Origin: Hyphomicrobiales bacterium
GTDB taxonomy: Bacteria; Pseudomonadota; Alphaproteobacteria; Rhizobiales; Beijerinckiaceae
DNA length: 64,000 bases
Assembly (NCBI GenBank): GCA_019075905.1
Contig: JAGXAM010000001.1
Span: forward strand, 62,001 to 126,000
Reading direction: 5' to 3'
Positions within the stretch are counted from its first letter, which is position 1. Each line of letters begins with the position of its first letter. Under the pieces are notes generated by a model. The model did no database searches, was not told where the DNA came from, and was given only the letters and a program-made list of their open reading frames with translations. Position numbers and translations under genes: made by a program. Positions 9,145 to 18,951 of this stretch are shown in pieces.

Positions 9145-10701
9145 TCATTTCTTCTTGCCGCCAAAGGGCGGAAAGCCGCCGAGCCCCGGCAGTTTGCCGC
9201 CACCCAGACCCGGGAGCCCGCCGGGCAGGCGCGGCACGGCGCCCGGAAATGACGGCGGCATGGCCGGCATCGCCCCTTTGGGCGGCAGGGCACCACCCAT
9301 CTGCTTTTGCATGGCCTCGATTTGCTCGGGCGTGGGTTGCGGCATGCCGCCGCCCATGCCCATCATGCCCGCCATCTTGCCCATAAGGCCGCGCTTGCCT
9401 TGCGCTGCACCCATTTGCTTCATCATATCAGCCATTTGCCGATGCTGTTTGAGAAGCCGATTCACATCCTCGACCTTGGTGCCGCTGCCCGCAGCAACGC
9501 GCTTTTTGCGCGAGGCCTTGAGAATATCGGGGTCGCGCCGCTCCTTGGCGGTCATGGATGAAATAATGGCGCGCTGGCGCTTGACCACCCGGTCGTCGAT
9601 ATTGGCAGCGGCGAGCTGGTCCTTCATCTTGGCCATGCCGGGCAGCATGTTCATGATGCCGCCAAGCCCGCCGATCTTCTCGATCTGCGCCAGTTGCTCG
9701 GAGAGATCATTGAGATCAAACCGGCCCTTGCTCATGCGCTCGGCGAGTTTCTGGGCCTTTTCGGCATCGATCGTGGCGGCCGCGCGCTCGACCAGCGCGA
9801 CAATGTCGCCCATGCCGAGAATGCGGTTGGCGATGCGCGAGGGGTTGAACTCGTCGAGCCCGTCCATTTTCTCGCCGGTGCCGAGCAGCTTTACCGGGCG
9901 GCCGGTGACGGCGCGCATCGACAGGGCGGCGCCGCCGCGGCCATCGCCATCGGTTCTGGTCAGGACAATGCCGGTGATGCCGACGCGCTCATTGAAATTG
10001 CGAGCAAGATTGACGGCATCCTGACCGGTGAGGCTGTCGGCGACCAGGAGGATCTCATGCGGCTTGGCGGCGGCCTTGATCTCGGCCATTTCCGCCATCA
10101 GCGGCTCGTCGATATGGGTGCGGCCGGCCGTGTCGAGGATCACGACATCATAACCCTGCAGGCGTGCCGCCTCCTCCGCCCGGCTGGCGATCTGCACCGG
10201 GGTCTGGCCGGCGACGATGGGCAGCGTGGCGACGCCGATCTGGCGGCCGAGCACCGCCAGCTGTTCTTGCGCGGCCGGGCGCTTGACGTCGAGCGAGGCC
10301 ATCAGAACCTTGCGTTTATCGCGCTCGGTCAGACGCTTGGCGATCTTTGCCGAAGTTGTGGTTTTGCCGGCGCCCTGCAGGCCGACCATCATGATCGCCA
10401 CCGGCGGTGCCGCCTCGAGGTTGAGCGGTTCGGCCACCGAGCCCAGTGTTTCCACCAGAACGTCATTGACGATCTTGATGACCATCTGGCCGGGGGTCAC
10501 CGACTTGACGACATTGGCGCCAATAGCCTCGGCGCGCACCTTGTCGATGAAGCTGCGCACCACATCGAGCGCGACGTCGGCCTCGATCAGGGCGCGACGC
10601 ACTTCGCGCATGGCGTTGTTGACGTCCTCCTCGCGCAGCGCACCACGACGGGTGATCTGGTCAAAAATGCCAGAGAGCTTTTCGCTAAGGCCCTCGAACA
10701 T
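9145..10701 (-). CDS. ffh: Signal recognition particle protein Ffh
   Basis: Ffh is the GTPase of the signal recognition particle and targets inner-membrane proteins co-translationally. The 518-residue product starts at the ATG at 10701 (MFEGLSEKL). It has an N domain, a G domain with GLQGAGKTTT (P-loop), DTAGR and TRTDGDGRGG, and a Met-rich M domain. The M domain ends in an unusual Gly/Pro/Met-rich tail (repeats such as GGLPGLGGGKLPGLGG) of about 60 residues, which is common in alphaproteobacterial Ffh. An in-frame start at 10743 adds 14 residues without family similarity. It is followed by rpsP. Confidence 0.97.
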   Translation of the reverse strand: MFEGLSEKLSGIFDQITRRGALREEDVNNAMREVRRALIEADVALDVVRSFIDKVRAEAIGANVVKSVTPGQMVIKIVNDVLVETLGSVAEPLNLEAAPPVAIMMVGLQGAGKTTTSAKIAKRLTERDKRKVLMASLDVKRPAAQEQLAVLGRQIGVATLPIVAGQTPVQIASRAEEAARLQGYDVVILDTAGRTHIDEPLMAEMAEIKAAAKPHEILLVADSLTGQDAVNLARNFNERVGITGIVLTRTDGDGRGGAALSMRAVTGRPVKLLGTGEKMDGLDEFNPSRIANRILGMGDIVALVERAAATIDAEKAQKLAERMSKGRFDLNDLSEQLAQIEKIGGLGGIMNMLPGMAKMKDQLAAANIDDRVVKRQRAIISSMTAKERRDPDILKASRKKRVAAGSGTKVEDVNRLLKQHRQMADMMKQMGAAQGKRGLMGKMAGMMGMGGGMPQPTPEQIEAMQKQMGGALPPKGAMPAMPPSFPGAVPRLPGGLPGLGGGKLPGLGGFPPFGGKKK

Positions 10702-11044
10702 GGCGTTCCCCAAATTTGGCCGCCGCTGGCAGCATGGAAGCAAGCATCACCCCAAAGCCGAACGCGCCCGGGAGCGCATCAGCGCCGCAGGACGTGCACC
10801 GCAAGCCTCAAGGGGCATGTCGGCTCAATGGGGTCTCACTCACGAGTGAATGGAAGGCTTGTTAAGCGCGCGCGCCGCATATGTCAAGGAAAGGTGAGGC
10901 AAGCCCCGAAGCGACAGCAAGCACCGCCGTCATTGCGAGCGCAAGCGAAGCAACCCAAGGGGTTGCGGTAACCCTCGCCGCAGCCTTCCCCGAGACCTCT
11001 GGATTGCTTCGTCGCTGCGCTCCGCGCAATGACGGTGGTAGTGC
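10702..11044. other. Intergenic gap between the Deg protease gene and ffh, with a REP-like element
   Basis: This 343 bp gap lies downstream of the protease gene's neighbour ffh start and the protease stop. Its right part is an inverted repeat element (listed separately at 10929-11033). The left part (10702-10928) should hold the ffh promoter, but I could not assign boxes with confidence. No gene is visible. Confidence 0.6.
10929..11033. repeat. REP-like imperfect inverted repeat, copy 1
   Basis: The left arm begins GTCATTGCGAGCGCAAGCGA and continues into AGCAACCCA. The right arm, read on the minus strand, begins GTCATTGCGCGGAGCGCAGC and continues into GACGAAGCAATCCA. The arms flank a ~40 bp centre. 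The same design occurs at 17279-17381, and comparable intergenic elements are abundant in many Hyphomicrobiales genomes. The element lies just past the Deg protease stop codon. Confidence 0.85.
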
Positions 11045-12532
11045 TCAGGGCACCGGCAGGGCGACGAACTGATCTTGTCCCGAGGGGCGCGCGACCAGCA
11101 GCAGGGCGATTTTCTTGCCGGATTTTTTCGCGTTTGCCAGCGCTGCCAGAACGTCGGCTGGCGTTGCCACCTTTTTCTGCTCGACCTTGACGATGACATT
11201 ATCGGCCGCGATTCCCTTGGCAGCAGCGGGTGATTGCGGATCGACGCTGGTGACGAGCACGCCCGTGACCGTGGCGGCAATGCTGAATTTCTTGCGGGCG
11301 GCATCATCGAGCAGGCTCAGGCCCATGCCCAGGGCCTCGATGGGCGCGGCGGCCTTGGGTTTGGGCGGCGCGTCCGCCGCGGCGAGTTTGGCATCATCCG
11401 GCAACAGGCCGAGCTTGACGGTCTTGTCCACCACCTTGCCGTTGCGGATCACTTCCACCGGCACATCATCGCCAACCGCCGTATTGGCCACCATTTTGGG
11501 CAGGTCACGGGCGGTGTCGATGTCGTGGCCATTGAACTTGACGATGACGTCACCCGGCTGCAGGCCCGCGGGCCCGGCCGGCCCCGAGGCCTCAAGACTG
11601 GCGATCAGGGCGCCGCGCGGTGTGCCAAGCCCGAGGCTTTCGGCAATGGCGGCATCAACCTTCTGGATGCGCACGCCAAGCCAGCCACGCTTGACGACGC
11701 CGGTCTTGCGCAATTGCGCAATGGCGGAAATGACGCTGTTGGACGGGGTGGCAAAGCCAAGGCCGATAGAGCCGCCGGACGGGGACAGGATGGCGGTGTT
11801 GATGCCGATGACCTCGCCGGCCATGTTGAACAGCGGCCCGCCGGAATTGCCCTTATTGATGGCAGCATCGGTCTGGATGAAATCGTCATAGGGGCCGGAA
11901 TCGATGTTGCGATGGCGGGCCGAGACAATGCCCGCCGTTACCGTGCCGCCAAGCCCGAAGGGGTTGCCGACCGCCATCACCGGATCGCCGATGCGCATCT
12001 TGTCGCTATTGCCAAAAGCGACCGAAGCCAGCGGCTTGGGCGATGTCACCTTGAGCACGGCAATATCCAGCTTCTTGTCGCGGCCCAGAAGCCTGGCCCT
12101 GAGCTTGCGCCCGTCGGTGAAAATCACGGTGATATGGTTGGCGTCGGCAATGACGTGATTGTCGGTGACGACAATGCCGGAGGGATCAATGACAAAGCCT
12201 GAACCCAGCGAGGTCGCCTGATTGTTCTGCGGCTCCATCGGCGGCATGCCCTTGCCGTGATTCTTGAAGAAGTCCCGGAACATCTTGTCGAAGGGCGTGC
12301 CGGGGGCGATGTGCGGCATGGTCGCGGGCGGGCTGTGGCCCGGCAGGTCCTCTTCTGCTGAAATATTGACGACCGCACCCGAGACCCGGGCGGCGAGATC
12401 GGCAAGGCTGGGAATGCCTTGCGCCTTCATGGCCATGAGGGCGGGCAGGCCATCGGCAAGGGCGGGCACGCTGGCGCCAAGCGTCAAGGTGAGGACAACG
12501 GCTCCGATGAGGCGGCGCTTGGCATTTTGCAT
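11045..12532 (-). CDS. Deg/HtrA-type periplasmic serine endoprotease
   Basis: From the ATG at 12532 the product is 495 residues with a clear signal peptide (RLIGAVVLTLTLGASVPALA). The trypsin-fold catalytic triad is intact: His126 (VTDNHVIAD), Asp156 (KLDIAVLK) and Ser230 (GNSGGPLF). Two PDZ domains follow (about 280-370 and 400-495). It degrades or chaperones misfolded periplasmic proteins. An AGGA lies 8 bases before the chosen start; an upstream in-frame ATG at 12553 is possible but weakens the signal peptide. It ends immediately after the REP-like element. Confidence 0.94.
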   Translation of the reverse strand: MQNAKRRLIGAVVLTLTLGASVPALADGLPALMAMKAQGIPSLADLAARVSGAVVNISAEEDLPGHSPPATMPHIAPGTPFDKMFRDFFKNHGKGMPPMEPQNNQATSLGSGFVIDPSGIVVTDNHVIADANHITVIFTDGRKLRARLLGRDKKLDIAVLKVTSPKPLASVAFGNSDKMRIGDPVMAVGNPFGLGGTVTAGIVSARHRNIDSGPYDDFIQTDAAINKGNSGGPLFNMAGEVIGINTAILSPSGGSIGLGFATPSNSVISAIAQLRKTGVVKRGWLGVRIQKVDAAIAESLGLGTPRGALIASLEASGPAGPAGLQPGDVIVKFNGHDIDTARDLPKMVANTAVGDDVPVEVIRNGKVVDKTVKLGLLPDDAKLAAADAPPKPKAAAPIEALGMGLSLLDDAARKKFSIAATVTGVLVTSVDPQSPAAAKGIAADNVIVKVEQKKVATPADVLAALANAKKSGKKIALLLVARPSGQDQFVALPVP

Positions 12533-12703
12533 GAAAGGGTTCCTGGAGATCATCTTGCGTGACCTAGAGATAGGCCAAGCGCAGGCAATTTGCCATGGAC
12601 GCCAGATTATTTTTGCGCTGCGGGCCTGACAGGCATGCATCAGGGAGCCTGCCTTGCCCTTGCCAAATCAGCCAGATGCCATAATTAGGCGTGCGGAGGA
12701 CTG

Positions 12704-13279
12704 GTGATTCCCGTGGCTGAGGCAACCTTCGAACGCTATCATCCGGTCGCCGTCTGGCTGCACTGGATCATTGCCATCCTGATCCTTGCCAATCTGGCTT
12801 TGGGCGTCGGGGCACCGCATGCCGCCGATGCCTGGCAAAGGCCGCTGATCGACCTGCATAAGTCCATCGGAATAAGCCTGTTGTTCCTGGTGCTGGCGCG
12901 CATCATCTGGCGGCTGGGCCATCGCCCGCCGCCCCTGCCCGACCATTATGCCGGCTGGGAGCGCTTTGCCGCGCGTGGGGCACATGGCTTGCTCTATGCG
13001 CTGATTTTGCTGGTGCCGGTCACCGGCTGGATGCATGATTCCGCCTGGAGCGCCGGGCCGTCACATCCGATCTGGCTGTTCGGCCTGATCCCGTGGTTCC
13101 GGCTGGGCTTCATCGCCAATCTCGATCCGGCGACCAAGCACAACATGCACCTGCTGCTGGGGTCGATCCATTATAATCTCGCCTTCGGCCTTGCGGCGCT
13201 GGTCGGGCTGCATGTGGTGGCGGCGCTGAAACACCAGTTCATTGACCGCCATCCCGAATTGCAGCGCATGTGGCACTGA
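12704..13279 (+). CDS. Cytochrome b561
   Basis: This 191-residue integral membrane protein has four hydrophobic segments (LHWIIAILILANLALGVG, GISLLFLVLARIIWRL, LLYALILLVPVTGW and NLAFGLAALVGLHVVAAL). His residues in helices 1, 2 and 4 (YHPVAVWLHW, LHKSIG, LHVVAALKHQF) fit the two haem b groups of the bacterial CybB family, which move electrons from quinol, for example to superoxide. A GTG start at 12704 is preceded by CGGAGGACTG, a strong ribosome binding site. The gene diverges from the Deg protease gene with 171 bp between them. Confidence 0.9.
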   Translation: MIPVAEATFERYHPVAVWLHWIIAILILANLALGVGAPHAADAWQRPLIDLHKSIGISLLFLVLARIIWRLGHRPPPLPDHYAGWERFAARGAHGLLYALILLVPVTGWMHDSAWSAGPSHPIWLFGLIPWFRLGFIANLDPATKHNMHLLLGSIHYNLAFGLAALVGLHVVAALKHQFIDRHPELQRMWH

Positions 13280-13437
13280 GACCGCGCCCGCCCCCTGCCG
13301 CGCCATATCCCTTCAAAATGCCACGATTCCTGCGGAAGATAGCTGAAGGTTGCGCGCCGCGGGTGCACCGCCTATAGACACAGCCACCGCGACGCCATGC
13401 CATCGCCCATCCCGTCATCCGGCCAGATCAGGCAACC

Positions 13438-14130
13438 ATGATCAGACTTTACCATCATCCCCTGTGCCCGCAATCGCGTTTCGTGCGCCTGATGCTCGGT
13501 GAATACGGCCTTGAGGCGGAACTAATCGAGGAACTGGCTGGCGCAAGGCGGCATGATTTTCTGCTGATCAACCCGGCCGGCAATACGCCGGTGATGATTG
13601 ACGAAGATGGCACCAGGATTGTTGGCGCCGGCCCGATTGCCGAATATCTCGACGAAACGCACGGCCTGAGGCTGGGTGCACACCGGTTGCTGCCGCCCGG
13701 CAGCGTTGCGCGGGCCGAAGTACGGCGCCTGACGGACTGGTTTAACGGCAAATTCTTCGAGGAAGTTTCCGGTCACCTGACGCGCGAAAAGGTCTTCAAG
13801 CGATTTTTGTCATCGCAGCAGGGCGGCGGCGCGCCGGATATGGCCGCTGTGCGCGTGGCGCGCCGCAATGTGCTCTATCACCTCGCTTATCTCGGCTTTC
13901 TCACAGCCCATCACAATTGGCTGGCGGGCGAGGCCATGACGCTGGCTGACCTGGCAGCGGCGGCGCATTTGTCGGTTGTGGATTTCCTCGGTGATGTGCC
14001 GTGGGATGAAGATCATGGCGCCAAGCTCTGGTATGCGATGATGAAATCGCGCCCCGGCTTCAGGCCGCTGCTGGCCGACCGGGTGCGCGGCCTGCAACCG
14101 AGCGCGGTTTACGCTGATCTCGATTTCTGA
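13438..14130 (+). CDS. Glutathione S-transferase family protein
   Basis: The 230-residue protein has an N-terminal thioredoxin-like GST domain ([19 protein letters not shown], then [14 protein letters not shown] and the glutathione gamma-Glu loop region [10 protein letters not shown]). A helical C-terminal domain follows ([20 protein letters not shown]). The start ATG at 13438 begins at the conserved strand. It is separated by 2 bp from queG, and that short spacing indicates co-transcription with queG, the SDR gene and the acyl-CoA dehydrogenase gene. The substrate is unknown. Confidence 0.9.
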   Translation: MIRLYHHPLCPQSRFVRLMLGEYGLEAELIEELAGARRHDFLLINPAGNTPVMIDEDGTRIVGAGPIAEYLDETHGLRLGAHRLLPPGSVARAEVRRLTDWFNGKFFEEVSGHLTREKVFKRFLSSQQGGGAPDMAAVRVARRNVLYHLAYLGFLTAHHNWLAGEAMTLADLAAAAHLSVVDFLGDVPWDEDHGAKLWYAMMKSRPGFRPLLADRVRGLQPSAVYADLDF

Positions 14131-14132
14131 AA

Positions 14133-15284
14133 ATGACCCGGCCGCGGTCTGGCGATCCGGTCAGGATCCGCAAGGGGCTTGATGCCAAGGCCGCCGAGCT
14201 TGGCTTTGCGGCCTGCCGCATCGTTGCCCCTGATGGCGCGCTGCCGGCCGGGCTGCGCCTCGAAAGCTGGCTGGCGGCCGGCCATGCCGGCGATATGGCG
14301 TGGATGGCCGAGACCAGGGCGCGCCGCGCTGATCCGCGGGTGCTGTGGCCCCAGGTGCGCAGCATCGTCATGCTGACCATGGCCTATGGCCCGGAAGGCG
14401 ATGCGCTGGCGACCCTGCGCGCGCCCGACTGCGGCAATATCTCGGTCTATGCCCGCCATCGCGATTATCATGAGGTGATCAAGGGCCGCCTGAAACAACT
14501 CGGGCAATGGCTGCTAGCCCAGGCGGGCGCGGGCGAGATCAAGGTGTTCGTGGATACGGCACCGGTCATGGAAAAGCCGCTCGCCGCCGCTGCCGGTCTT
14601 GGCTGGCAGGGGCGCCACACCAATCTGGTGTCGCGCGCGGGCGGTTCATGGCTGTTTCTGGGGGCGATCTTCACCAATCTGCCGCTGGCGGCCGATGCGC
14701 CGGAAGAGGATCATTGCGGCTCGTGTCGCGCCTGCCTCGATATCTGCCCGACAGCGGCGTTTCCGGCGCCCTATCAGCTCGATGCGCGCCGTTGCATTTC
14801 CTATCTCACCATCGAGCACAAGGGTTTCATCGCCGCAGAACTGCGGCCGCTGATCGGCAACCGCATCTATGGCTGCGATGATTGCCTTGCGGTGTGTCCG
14901 TGGAACAAATTTGCCGCCAGGGCACAGCTGATGCAGTTGCAGGCGCGCGCCGAAATGGTCGCCCCGCCGCTGGCCCGGCTGGCGGCGCAGGACGACGCGC
15001 AATTTCGGGCCTTTTTTGCCGGCTCGCCGGTCAAGCGCATTGGCCATGCGCGGTTTTTGCGCAATGTCCTCATAGCCATAGGCAATAGCGCGGATGCGCG
15101 GTTGCTCGATGCAGCGCTGGCGCATCTCCACAATGAAGCCGCGCTTGTGCGCGGCATGGCGGTATGGGCTTGCGGAAGGCTGGCATCGCCAGCAAAATGC
15201 CGCGAACTTGCGGCGCAGCACCTGCCCGGTGAACAAGACGCCGGGGTGCGCGCCGAATGGCAGGCTCTGGGGGAGGAAGCGTGA
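14133..15284 (+). CDS. queG: Epoxyqueuosine reductase QueG
   Basis: QueG performs the last step of queuosine synthesis in tRNA, reducing epoxyqueuosine with cobalamin and two [4Fe-4S] clusters. The 383-residue product shows both cluster motifs, [16 protein letters not shown] and [14 protein letters not shown]. It also has the N-terminal DUF1730 region ([17 protein letters not shown]), the [12 protein letters not shown] and GWQGRHTNL motifs, and a C-terminal HEAT-like part. Length is normal. Its stop overlaps the GTG start of the next gene (GTGA), which supports an operon. Confidence 0.95.
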   Translation: MTRPRSGDPVRIRKGLDAKAAELGFAACRIVAPDGALPAGLRLESWLAAGHAGDMAWMAETRARRADPRVLWPQVRSIVMLTMAYGPEGDALATLRAPDCGNISVYARHRDYHEVIKGRLKQLGQWLLAQAGAGEIKVFVDTAPVMEKPLAAAAGLGWQGRHTNLVSRAGGSWLFLGAIFTNLPLAADAPEEDHCGSCRACLDICPTAAFPAPYQLDARRCISYLTIEHKGFIAAELRPLIGNRIYGCDDCLAVCPWNKFAARAQLMQLQARAEMVAPPLARLAAQDDAQFRAFFAGSPVKRIGHARFLRNVLIAIGNSADARLLDAALAHLHNEAALVRGMAVWACGRLASPAKCRELAAQHLPGEQDAGVRAEWQALGEEA

Positions 15285-16114
15285 CGCGCCTGATGATTTT
15301 TGGCCAGGGCTTTACGGCAAGCGCCTTCCGGGCGCGACGCGGCGGTGCCATCGATGCCACCCGCCGGGTGGCCGATGGCGAGGCAAGGCTTGGCTTTGAC
15401 GGCACCAACGCCAGCCCGGCGGTGCGCGAGGCGCTGATGCAGGCTGACGAGTTGCTGGTGTCGATCCCGCCGCAGGGCGAGATCGATCCTGTGCTGACGC
15501 ATTTTGGCCGCGAGCTGGCGGCGAGGCCGCGCAAAATCGTCTATCTTTCGACCATCGGCGTCTATGGCAACCATGATGGCAACTGGATCGACGAGAGCGC
15601 CGAGCTTCGCGCGTCCAATGCCCGCACCAGGGTAAGGGTGAGCGTCGAGCATGGCTGGCGGGCGCTGGCCGGCACGGGTTCAACGGTGAGCATCCTGCGG
15701 CTCTCCGGCATTTACGGGCCGGGGCGCAGCGCGCTGGATGCGATAAGGGCCGGCACGGCGCGGCGGATCATCAAGGCCGGCCAGGTGTTCAACCGCATTC
15801 ATGTCGATGATATTGCGCTTGCCATCGAGGCAGCCCTGGCGCGGCCCGGCGGGCTTGGCACGGTCAATGTCACCGATGATGAACCGGCGCCGCCGCAGGA
15901 TATCATTGTCTTTGCCGCCGGGCTGCTTGGCGTGCCGCCGCCGCCTGAACAGGCTTTTGCGGGCGCGCCGCTCTCGGACATGGCCCGCAGCTTTTATGGT
16001 GAGAACAAGCGGGTCAGCAACCGGAAATTGCGTGAGGACTTTGGTGTCAATTTGCGCTTTCCCAGCTATCGCGAGGGCCTGCGCAGCCTCGCTTCTGCAC
16101 TCTCAATGGACTGA
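15281..16114 (+). CDS. NAD-dependent epimerase/dehydratase (SDR family, YeeZ-like)
   Basis: The 277-residue product starts at a GTG at 15281 that overlaps the queG stop and has GGGAGGAA just upstream. A Rossmann start ([13 protein letters not shown]) is followed by [27 protein letters not shown] (active-site Tyr region) and [13 protein letters not shown], typical of atypical SDR proteins near YeeZ. The reaction is not known. Tight packing between queG and an acyl-CoA dehydrogenase is common in alphaproteobacteria and says little about function. Confidence 0.85.
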   Translation: MTRLMIFGQGFTASAFRARRGGAIDATRRVADGEARLGFDGTNASPAVREALMQADELLVSIPPQGEIDPVLTHFGRELAARPRKIVYLSTIGVYGNHDGNWIDESAELRASNARTRVRVSVEHGWRALAGTGSTVSILRLSGIYGPGRSALDAIRAGTARRIIKAGQVFNRIHVDDIALAIEAALARPGGLGTVNVTDDEPAPPQDIIVFAAGLLGVPPPPEQAFAGAPLSDMARSFYGENKRVSNRKLREDFGVNLRFPSYREGLRSLASALSMD

Positions 16115-16118
16115 CATC

Positions 16119-17255
16119 ATGGATTTTCAACTGAACGAGGACCAGGTGGCGATGCGCGACATGGCGCGGGATTTTGCTGCCGAAAAGCTGAAACCGCATG
16201 CGGTGGAATGGGACCAGACCAAGCATTTCCCCATGGATGTGCTGCGCGAGGCAGCGGCGCTGGGGCTCGGTGCGATCAATGTTTCGGGCGCGCATGGCGG
16301 CTCCGGCCTGTCGCGCACCGAAGGCGTGCTGATTTATGAGGCGCTGGCCAGCGGCTGCCCGTCGCTGACCGGCTACCTCTCGGTGCATAATATGGTGGCG
16401 GCGATGATCGACCGGTTCGGCTCGCCGGCGCAATGCCAGCGCTATCTGCCCGATCTCGTCTCCATGGAAACCTTTGCGAGCTATTGCCTGACCGAGCCCG
16501 GTTCCGGCTCGGATGCGGCAGCCCTGCGCACCAGGGCGCGGCGCGATGGCAGCTATTATGTGCTCGATGGCCAGAAGCAGTTCATCTCCGGGGCGGGATC
16601 GAGCGGGATCTATGTCGTCATGGCCCGCACCGGTGCCGATGGTCCCAAGGGTATCAGCGCCTTCATCGTCGAAGAAGGCATGAAGGGCCTCGGCTTTGGC
16701 GCCAATGAACGCAAGATGGGCTGGAATGCCCAGCCAACCCGTGCCGTGATCATGGAAGGGGTGCGGGTGCCAGAAGCCAACCGGCTCGGCGAGGAAGGCG
16801 CGGGTTTCAGCATTGCCATGAGCGGGCTCGATTCCGGGCGGCTGTCGATCGCTGCCTGCTCGCTCGGCGGGGCGCAGACGGCTTTTGACATTGCCAAATC
16901 CTATGTCGGCGAGCGCAAGGCCTTTGGCCAGAAACTGAACCAGTTCCAGAATGTGCAGTTTCAACTGGCTGATATGGCTACGGAATTAGAAGCCGCGCGG
17001 CTGCTGCTGTGGCGTGCTGCCGATTCTTATGACCGCAAGGACCCGAACCTGACGCTGCATTGCGCCCATGCCAAGCGCTTCGTGACGGATACCGGTTTCA
17101 GCGTCGCCAACCGCGCCCTGCAATTGCTCGGCGGCTATGGCTATCTTGCTGATTACGGCATTGAAAAAATCGTGCGGGACCTGCGCGTGCACCAGATTCT
17201 CGAAGGCGCCAATGACATCATGCGCCTGATCATCGGGCGCTCGATGCTGTCGTGA
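16119..17255 (+). CDS. Acyl-CoA dehydrogenase, isobutyryl-CoA dehydrogenase-like
   Basis: From the ATG at 16119 the product is 378 residues with the full three-domain acyl-CoA dehydrogenase fold. Motifs are CLTEPGSGSDAAALRT (FAD/substrate), KQFISGAGSSGIYVVMART, GWNAQPTRAVI, ERKAFGQKLNQFQNVQF and QILEGANDIMR, which carries the catalytic Glu. The SGAGSS and GWNAQPTRAVI segments are close to mammalian ACAD8, so valine catabolism (isobutyryl-CoA to methacrylyl-CoA) is the best guess. The open frame extends upstream to 15801 inside the SDR gene, but similarity starts at MDFQLNEDQ. Confidence 0.88.
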   Translation: MDFQLNEDQVAMRDMARDFAAEKLKPHAVEWDQTKHFPMDVLREAAALGLGAINVSGAHGGSGLSRTEGVLIYEALASGCPSLTGYLSVHNMVAAMIDRFGSPAQCQRYLPDLVSMETFASYCLTEPGSGSDAAALRTRARRDGSYYVLDGQKQFISGAGSSGIYVVMARTGADGPKGISAFIVEEGMKGLGFGANERKMGWNAQPTRAVIMEGVRVPEANRLGEEGAGFSIAMSGLDSGRLSIAACSLGGAQTAFDIAKSYVGERKAFGQKLNQFQNVQFQLADMATELEAARLLLWRAADSYDRKDPNLTLHCAHAKRFVTDTGFSVANRALQLLGGYGYLADYGIEKIVRDLRVHQILEGANDIMRLIIGRSMLS

Positions 17256-17278
17256 GGGGAGACGGCGCGTTTTTCACC

Positions 17279-17381
17279 GTCATTGCGAGGAGCGCAGCGA
17301 CGAAGCAAACCAGCGGGCTCCGGACATGCCGCGGCGAGGATTGCGCGAAACCCTAGTTTGCTTCGCTTCGCTCGCCATGAC
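17279..17381. repeat. REP-like imperfect inverted repeat, copy 2
   Basis: The left arm begins GTCATTGCGAGGAGCGCAGC. The right arm, read on the minus strand, begins GTCATGGCGAGCGAAGCGAA and continues into GCAAAC. The element fills the gap between the convergent acyl-CoA dehydrogenase and paaE genes and resembles the copy at 10929-11033. It may fold as a long hairpin and end transcription from both sides. Confidence 0.85.
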
Positions 17382-17390
17382 GGCGCGCCG

Positions 17391-18476
17391 TTACATGGCG
17401 TCGTAATCGACCTTGACGCGCGGCGTCACCGGGTGGGCCTGGCAGGTGAGAATGAAGCCCTTCTGCACTTCCCAGTCCTGCAAGGCAAAATTCTGGTCCA
17501 TGGTGGCCTCGCCTTCGAGCAGGGCGGCGCGGCAGGTCGAGCACATGCCGCCCTTGCAGGCGAAGGGCAGATCCATGCCGGCGCGCAGGGCACCATCGAG
17601 GACGGTCTCGCCCTCGGCAAGGCCGATCTCGCGCGATTTGCCATCGGCGATGATGGTAGCGATGAAGGCGGCGGGGGCAGATTCAAGCGGCTTCGCAGTG
17701 GCGCGCGGCGCGCCGCCGAGGCTGGAAACAAAGCGCTCGGTGTGGATTTTGCCAGGGGCGACGCCAGCCTGCACCAGGGCTGATTCGGCGGCAACGATCA
17801 TGGCTTCCGGGCCGCAGATAAAGGCCTGGTCGATCAGCTGTGCCGGCACGACATGCCGCAGCCAGCGGGTGATTTTGGCGGCATCGATATGGCCGTTGAG
17901 ATCGTCGAGATCCTGGGCCTCGCGCGAGAGCACATTCAGCACCGCGAGCCGGTCGGGAAAGCGGTCCTTGAGATCGGCCAGAGCCTCGCCGAACAACACG
18001 CTGTGCGAGGCGCGGTTGCCATAGAACAGGAAAAACCGGCTGGCCGGCTCCTGTTCGAGAACATGGCTGATGATCGACATCAGCGGGGTGATGCCCGAAC
18101 CGGCGGCAAATCCGGCATAGGTGCGGCCATCCTGCAGCGCATCCTGGCCGAAGCGCCCGGTCGGGGTCATGACGTCAATGACGTCGCCGCGGCTTGTGGC
18201 ATTGTTGAGGAAGCCCGATAGCAGGCCATCCTCGATGAGCTTGACGGCAATGCGCAATTCGCCGCTGGCCGGAGCGCTGCAGATCGAATAGGAGCGGCGC
18301 ACTTCCGCGCCGCCGAGCGTGGCGCGCAGGGTCAGATACTGGCCAGGGGCGAAGGCATAGGCTGGCGCCAGCGCCTCGGGCACGGCAAAGGCCAGCGACA
18401 CGGCATCGGCGGTTTCGCGGCGAAGGTCACTGACGGTGAGGTGATGGAAGCGCGGCGGCGAGGTCATGTTGGGCAT
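17391..18476 (-). CDS. paaE: Phenylacetyl-CoA 1,2-epoxidase reductase subunit PaaE
   Basis: PaaE passes electrons from NADPH to the PaaABCD di-iron epoxidase. The 361-residue product has an FAD-binding barrel (FAPGQYLTLRA, RRSYSICSAP), an NAD(P) domain (GFAAGSGITPLMSII, LFYGNR) and a C-terminal plant-type [2Fe-2S] domain (CKGGMCSTCRA, then a distal Cys in ILTCQAHP). It is the last gene of a compact paaABCDE operon on the minus strand, 4 bp after the paaD stop. It ends opposite a convergent gene with a REP-like element between. Confidence 0.95.
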   Translation of the reverse strand: MPNMTSPPRFHHLTVSDLRRETADAVSLAFAVPEALAPAYAFAPGQYLTLRATLGGAEVRRSYSICSAPASGELRIAVKLIEDGLLSGFLNNATSRGDVIDVMTPTGRFGQDALQDGRTYAGFAAGSGITPLMSIISHVLEQEPASRFFLFYGNRASHSVLFGEALADLKDRFPDRLAVLNVLSREAQDLDDLNGHIDAAKITRWLRHVVPAQLIDQAFICGPEAMIVAAESALVQAGVAPGKIHTERFVSSLGGAPRATAKPLESAPAAFIATIIADGKSREIGLAEGETVLDGALRAGMDLPFACKGGMCSTCRAALLEGEATMDQNFALQDWEVQKGFILTCQAHPVTPRVKVDYDAM

Positions 18477-18480
18477 GGCG

Positions 18481-18951
18481 TCAATGACACTTGAAGTGAT
18501 CGAAAGGCTCGCGGCATGTATTGCAGCGCCACAGCGCCTTGCAGGCGGTCGAGCCGAAATGCGCGATTTCGCTGGTGCTGGCCGAGCCGCAATGCGGACA
18601 GACCACCGGCAGGTCAGTGCCGCGCGGATGCGGCGGCGCTATGCCGAAAGCCTTGAGCTTGGCATGGCCTTCAGCGCTGATCCAGTCGGTGCTCCAGGCC
18701 GGGCTCAGCACGGTTTTGATCCGCACTGCGCCATAGCCGGCCTCGCCCAGGGCAAGGCTGATATCCATGCCGATGGCATTCATGGCCGGGCAGCCTGAAT
18801 AGGTCGGGGTGATGGTGACATCGACGCCGGTCTCCGACAGCGCCACGGCGCGGATGATGCCAAGATCGCCGAGCGTCAGAACCGGCACTTCGGGATCGGG
18901 CACCGCCTCGGCGATGCGGCGGGCCGCGTCGGTCGACAGGTGGCTCACCAT
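18481..18951 (-). CDS. paaD: Phenylacetate degradation protein PaaD (epoxidase maturation, MIP18-like)
   Basis: The 156-residue product carries an N-terminal MIP18/DUF59 domain (VPDPEVPVLTLGDLGIIR, TPTYSGCPAMN) and a C-terminal zinc-binding part with CPHCGS and CNTCREPFDHFKCH. This matches PaaD, which is thought to help mature the iron centre of the epoxidase complex. It overlaps the end of paaC by 7 bases and ends 4 bp before paaE, so translation is probably coupled. Confidence 0.93.
   Translation of the reverse strand: MVSHLSTDAARRIAEAVPDPEVPVLTLGDLGIIRAVALSETGVDVTITPTYSGCPAMNAIGMDISLALGEAGYGAVRIKTVLSPAWSTDWISAEGHAKLKAFGIAPPHPRGTDLPVVCPHCGSASTSEIAHFGSTACKALWRCNTCREPFDHFKCH

Noticed and set aside
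10929-17381. CRISPR-like repeats
   Set aside because: There are only two distant copies, each an inverted repeat about 105 bp long, with no regular spacers and no cas genes.
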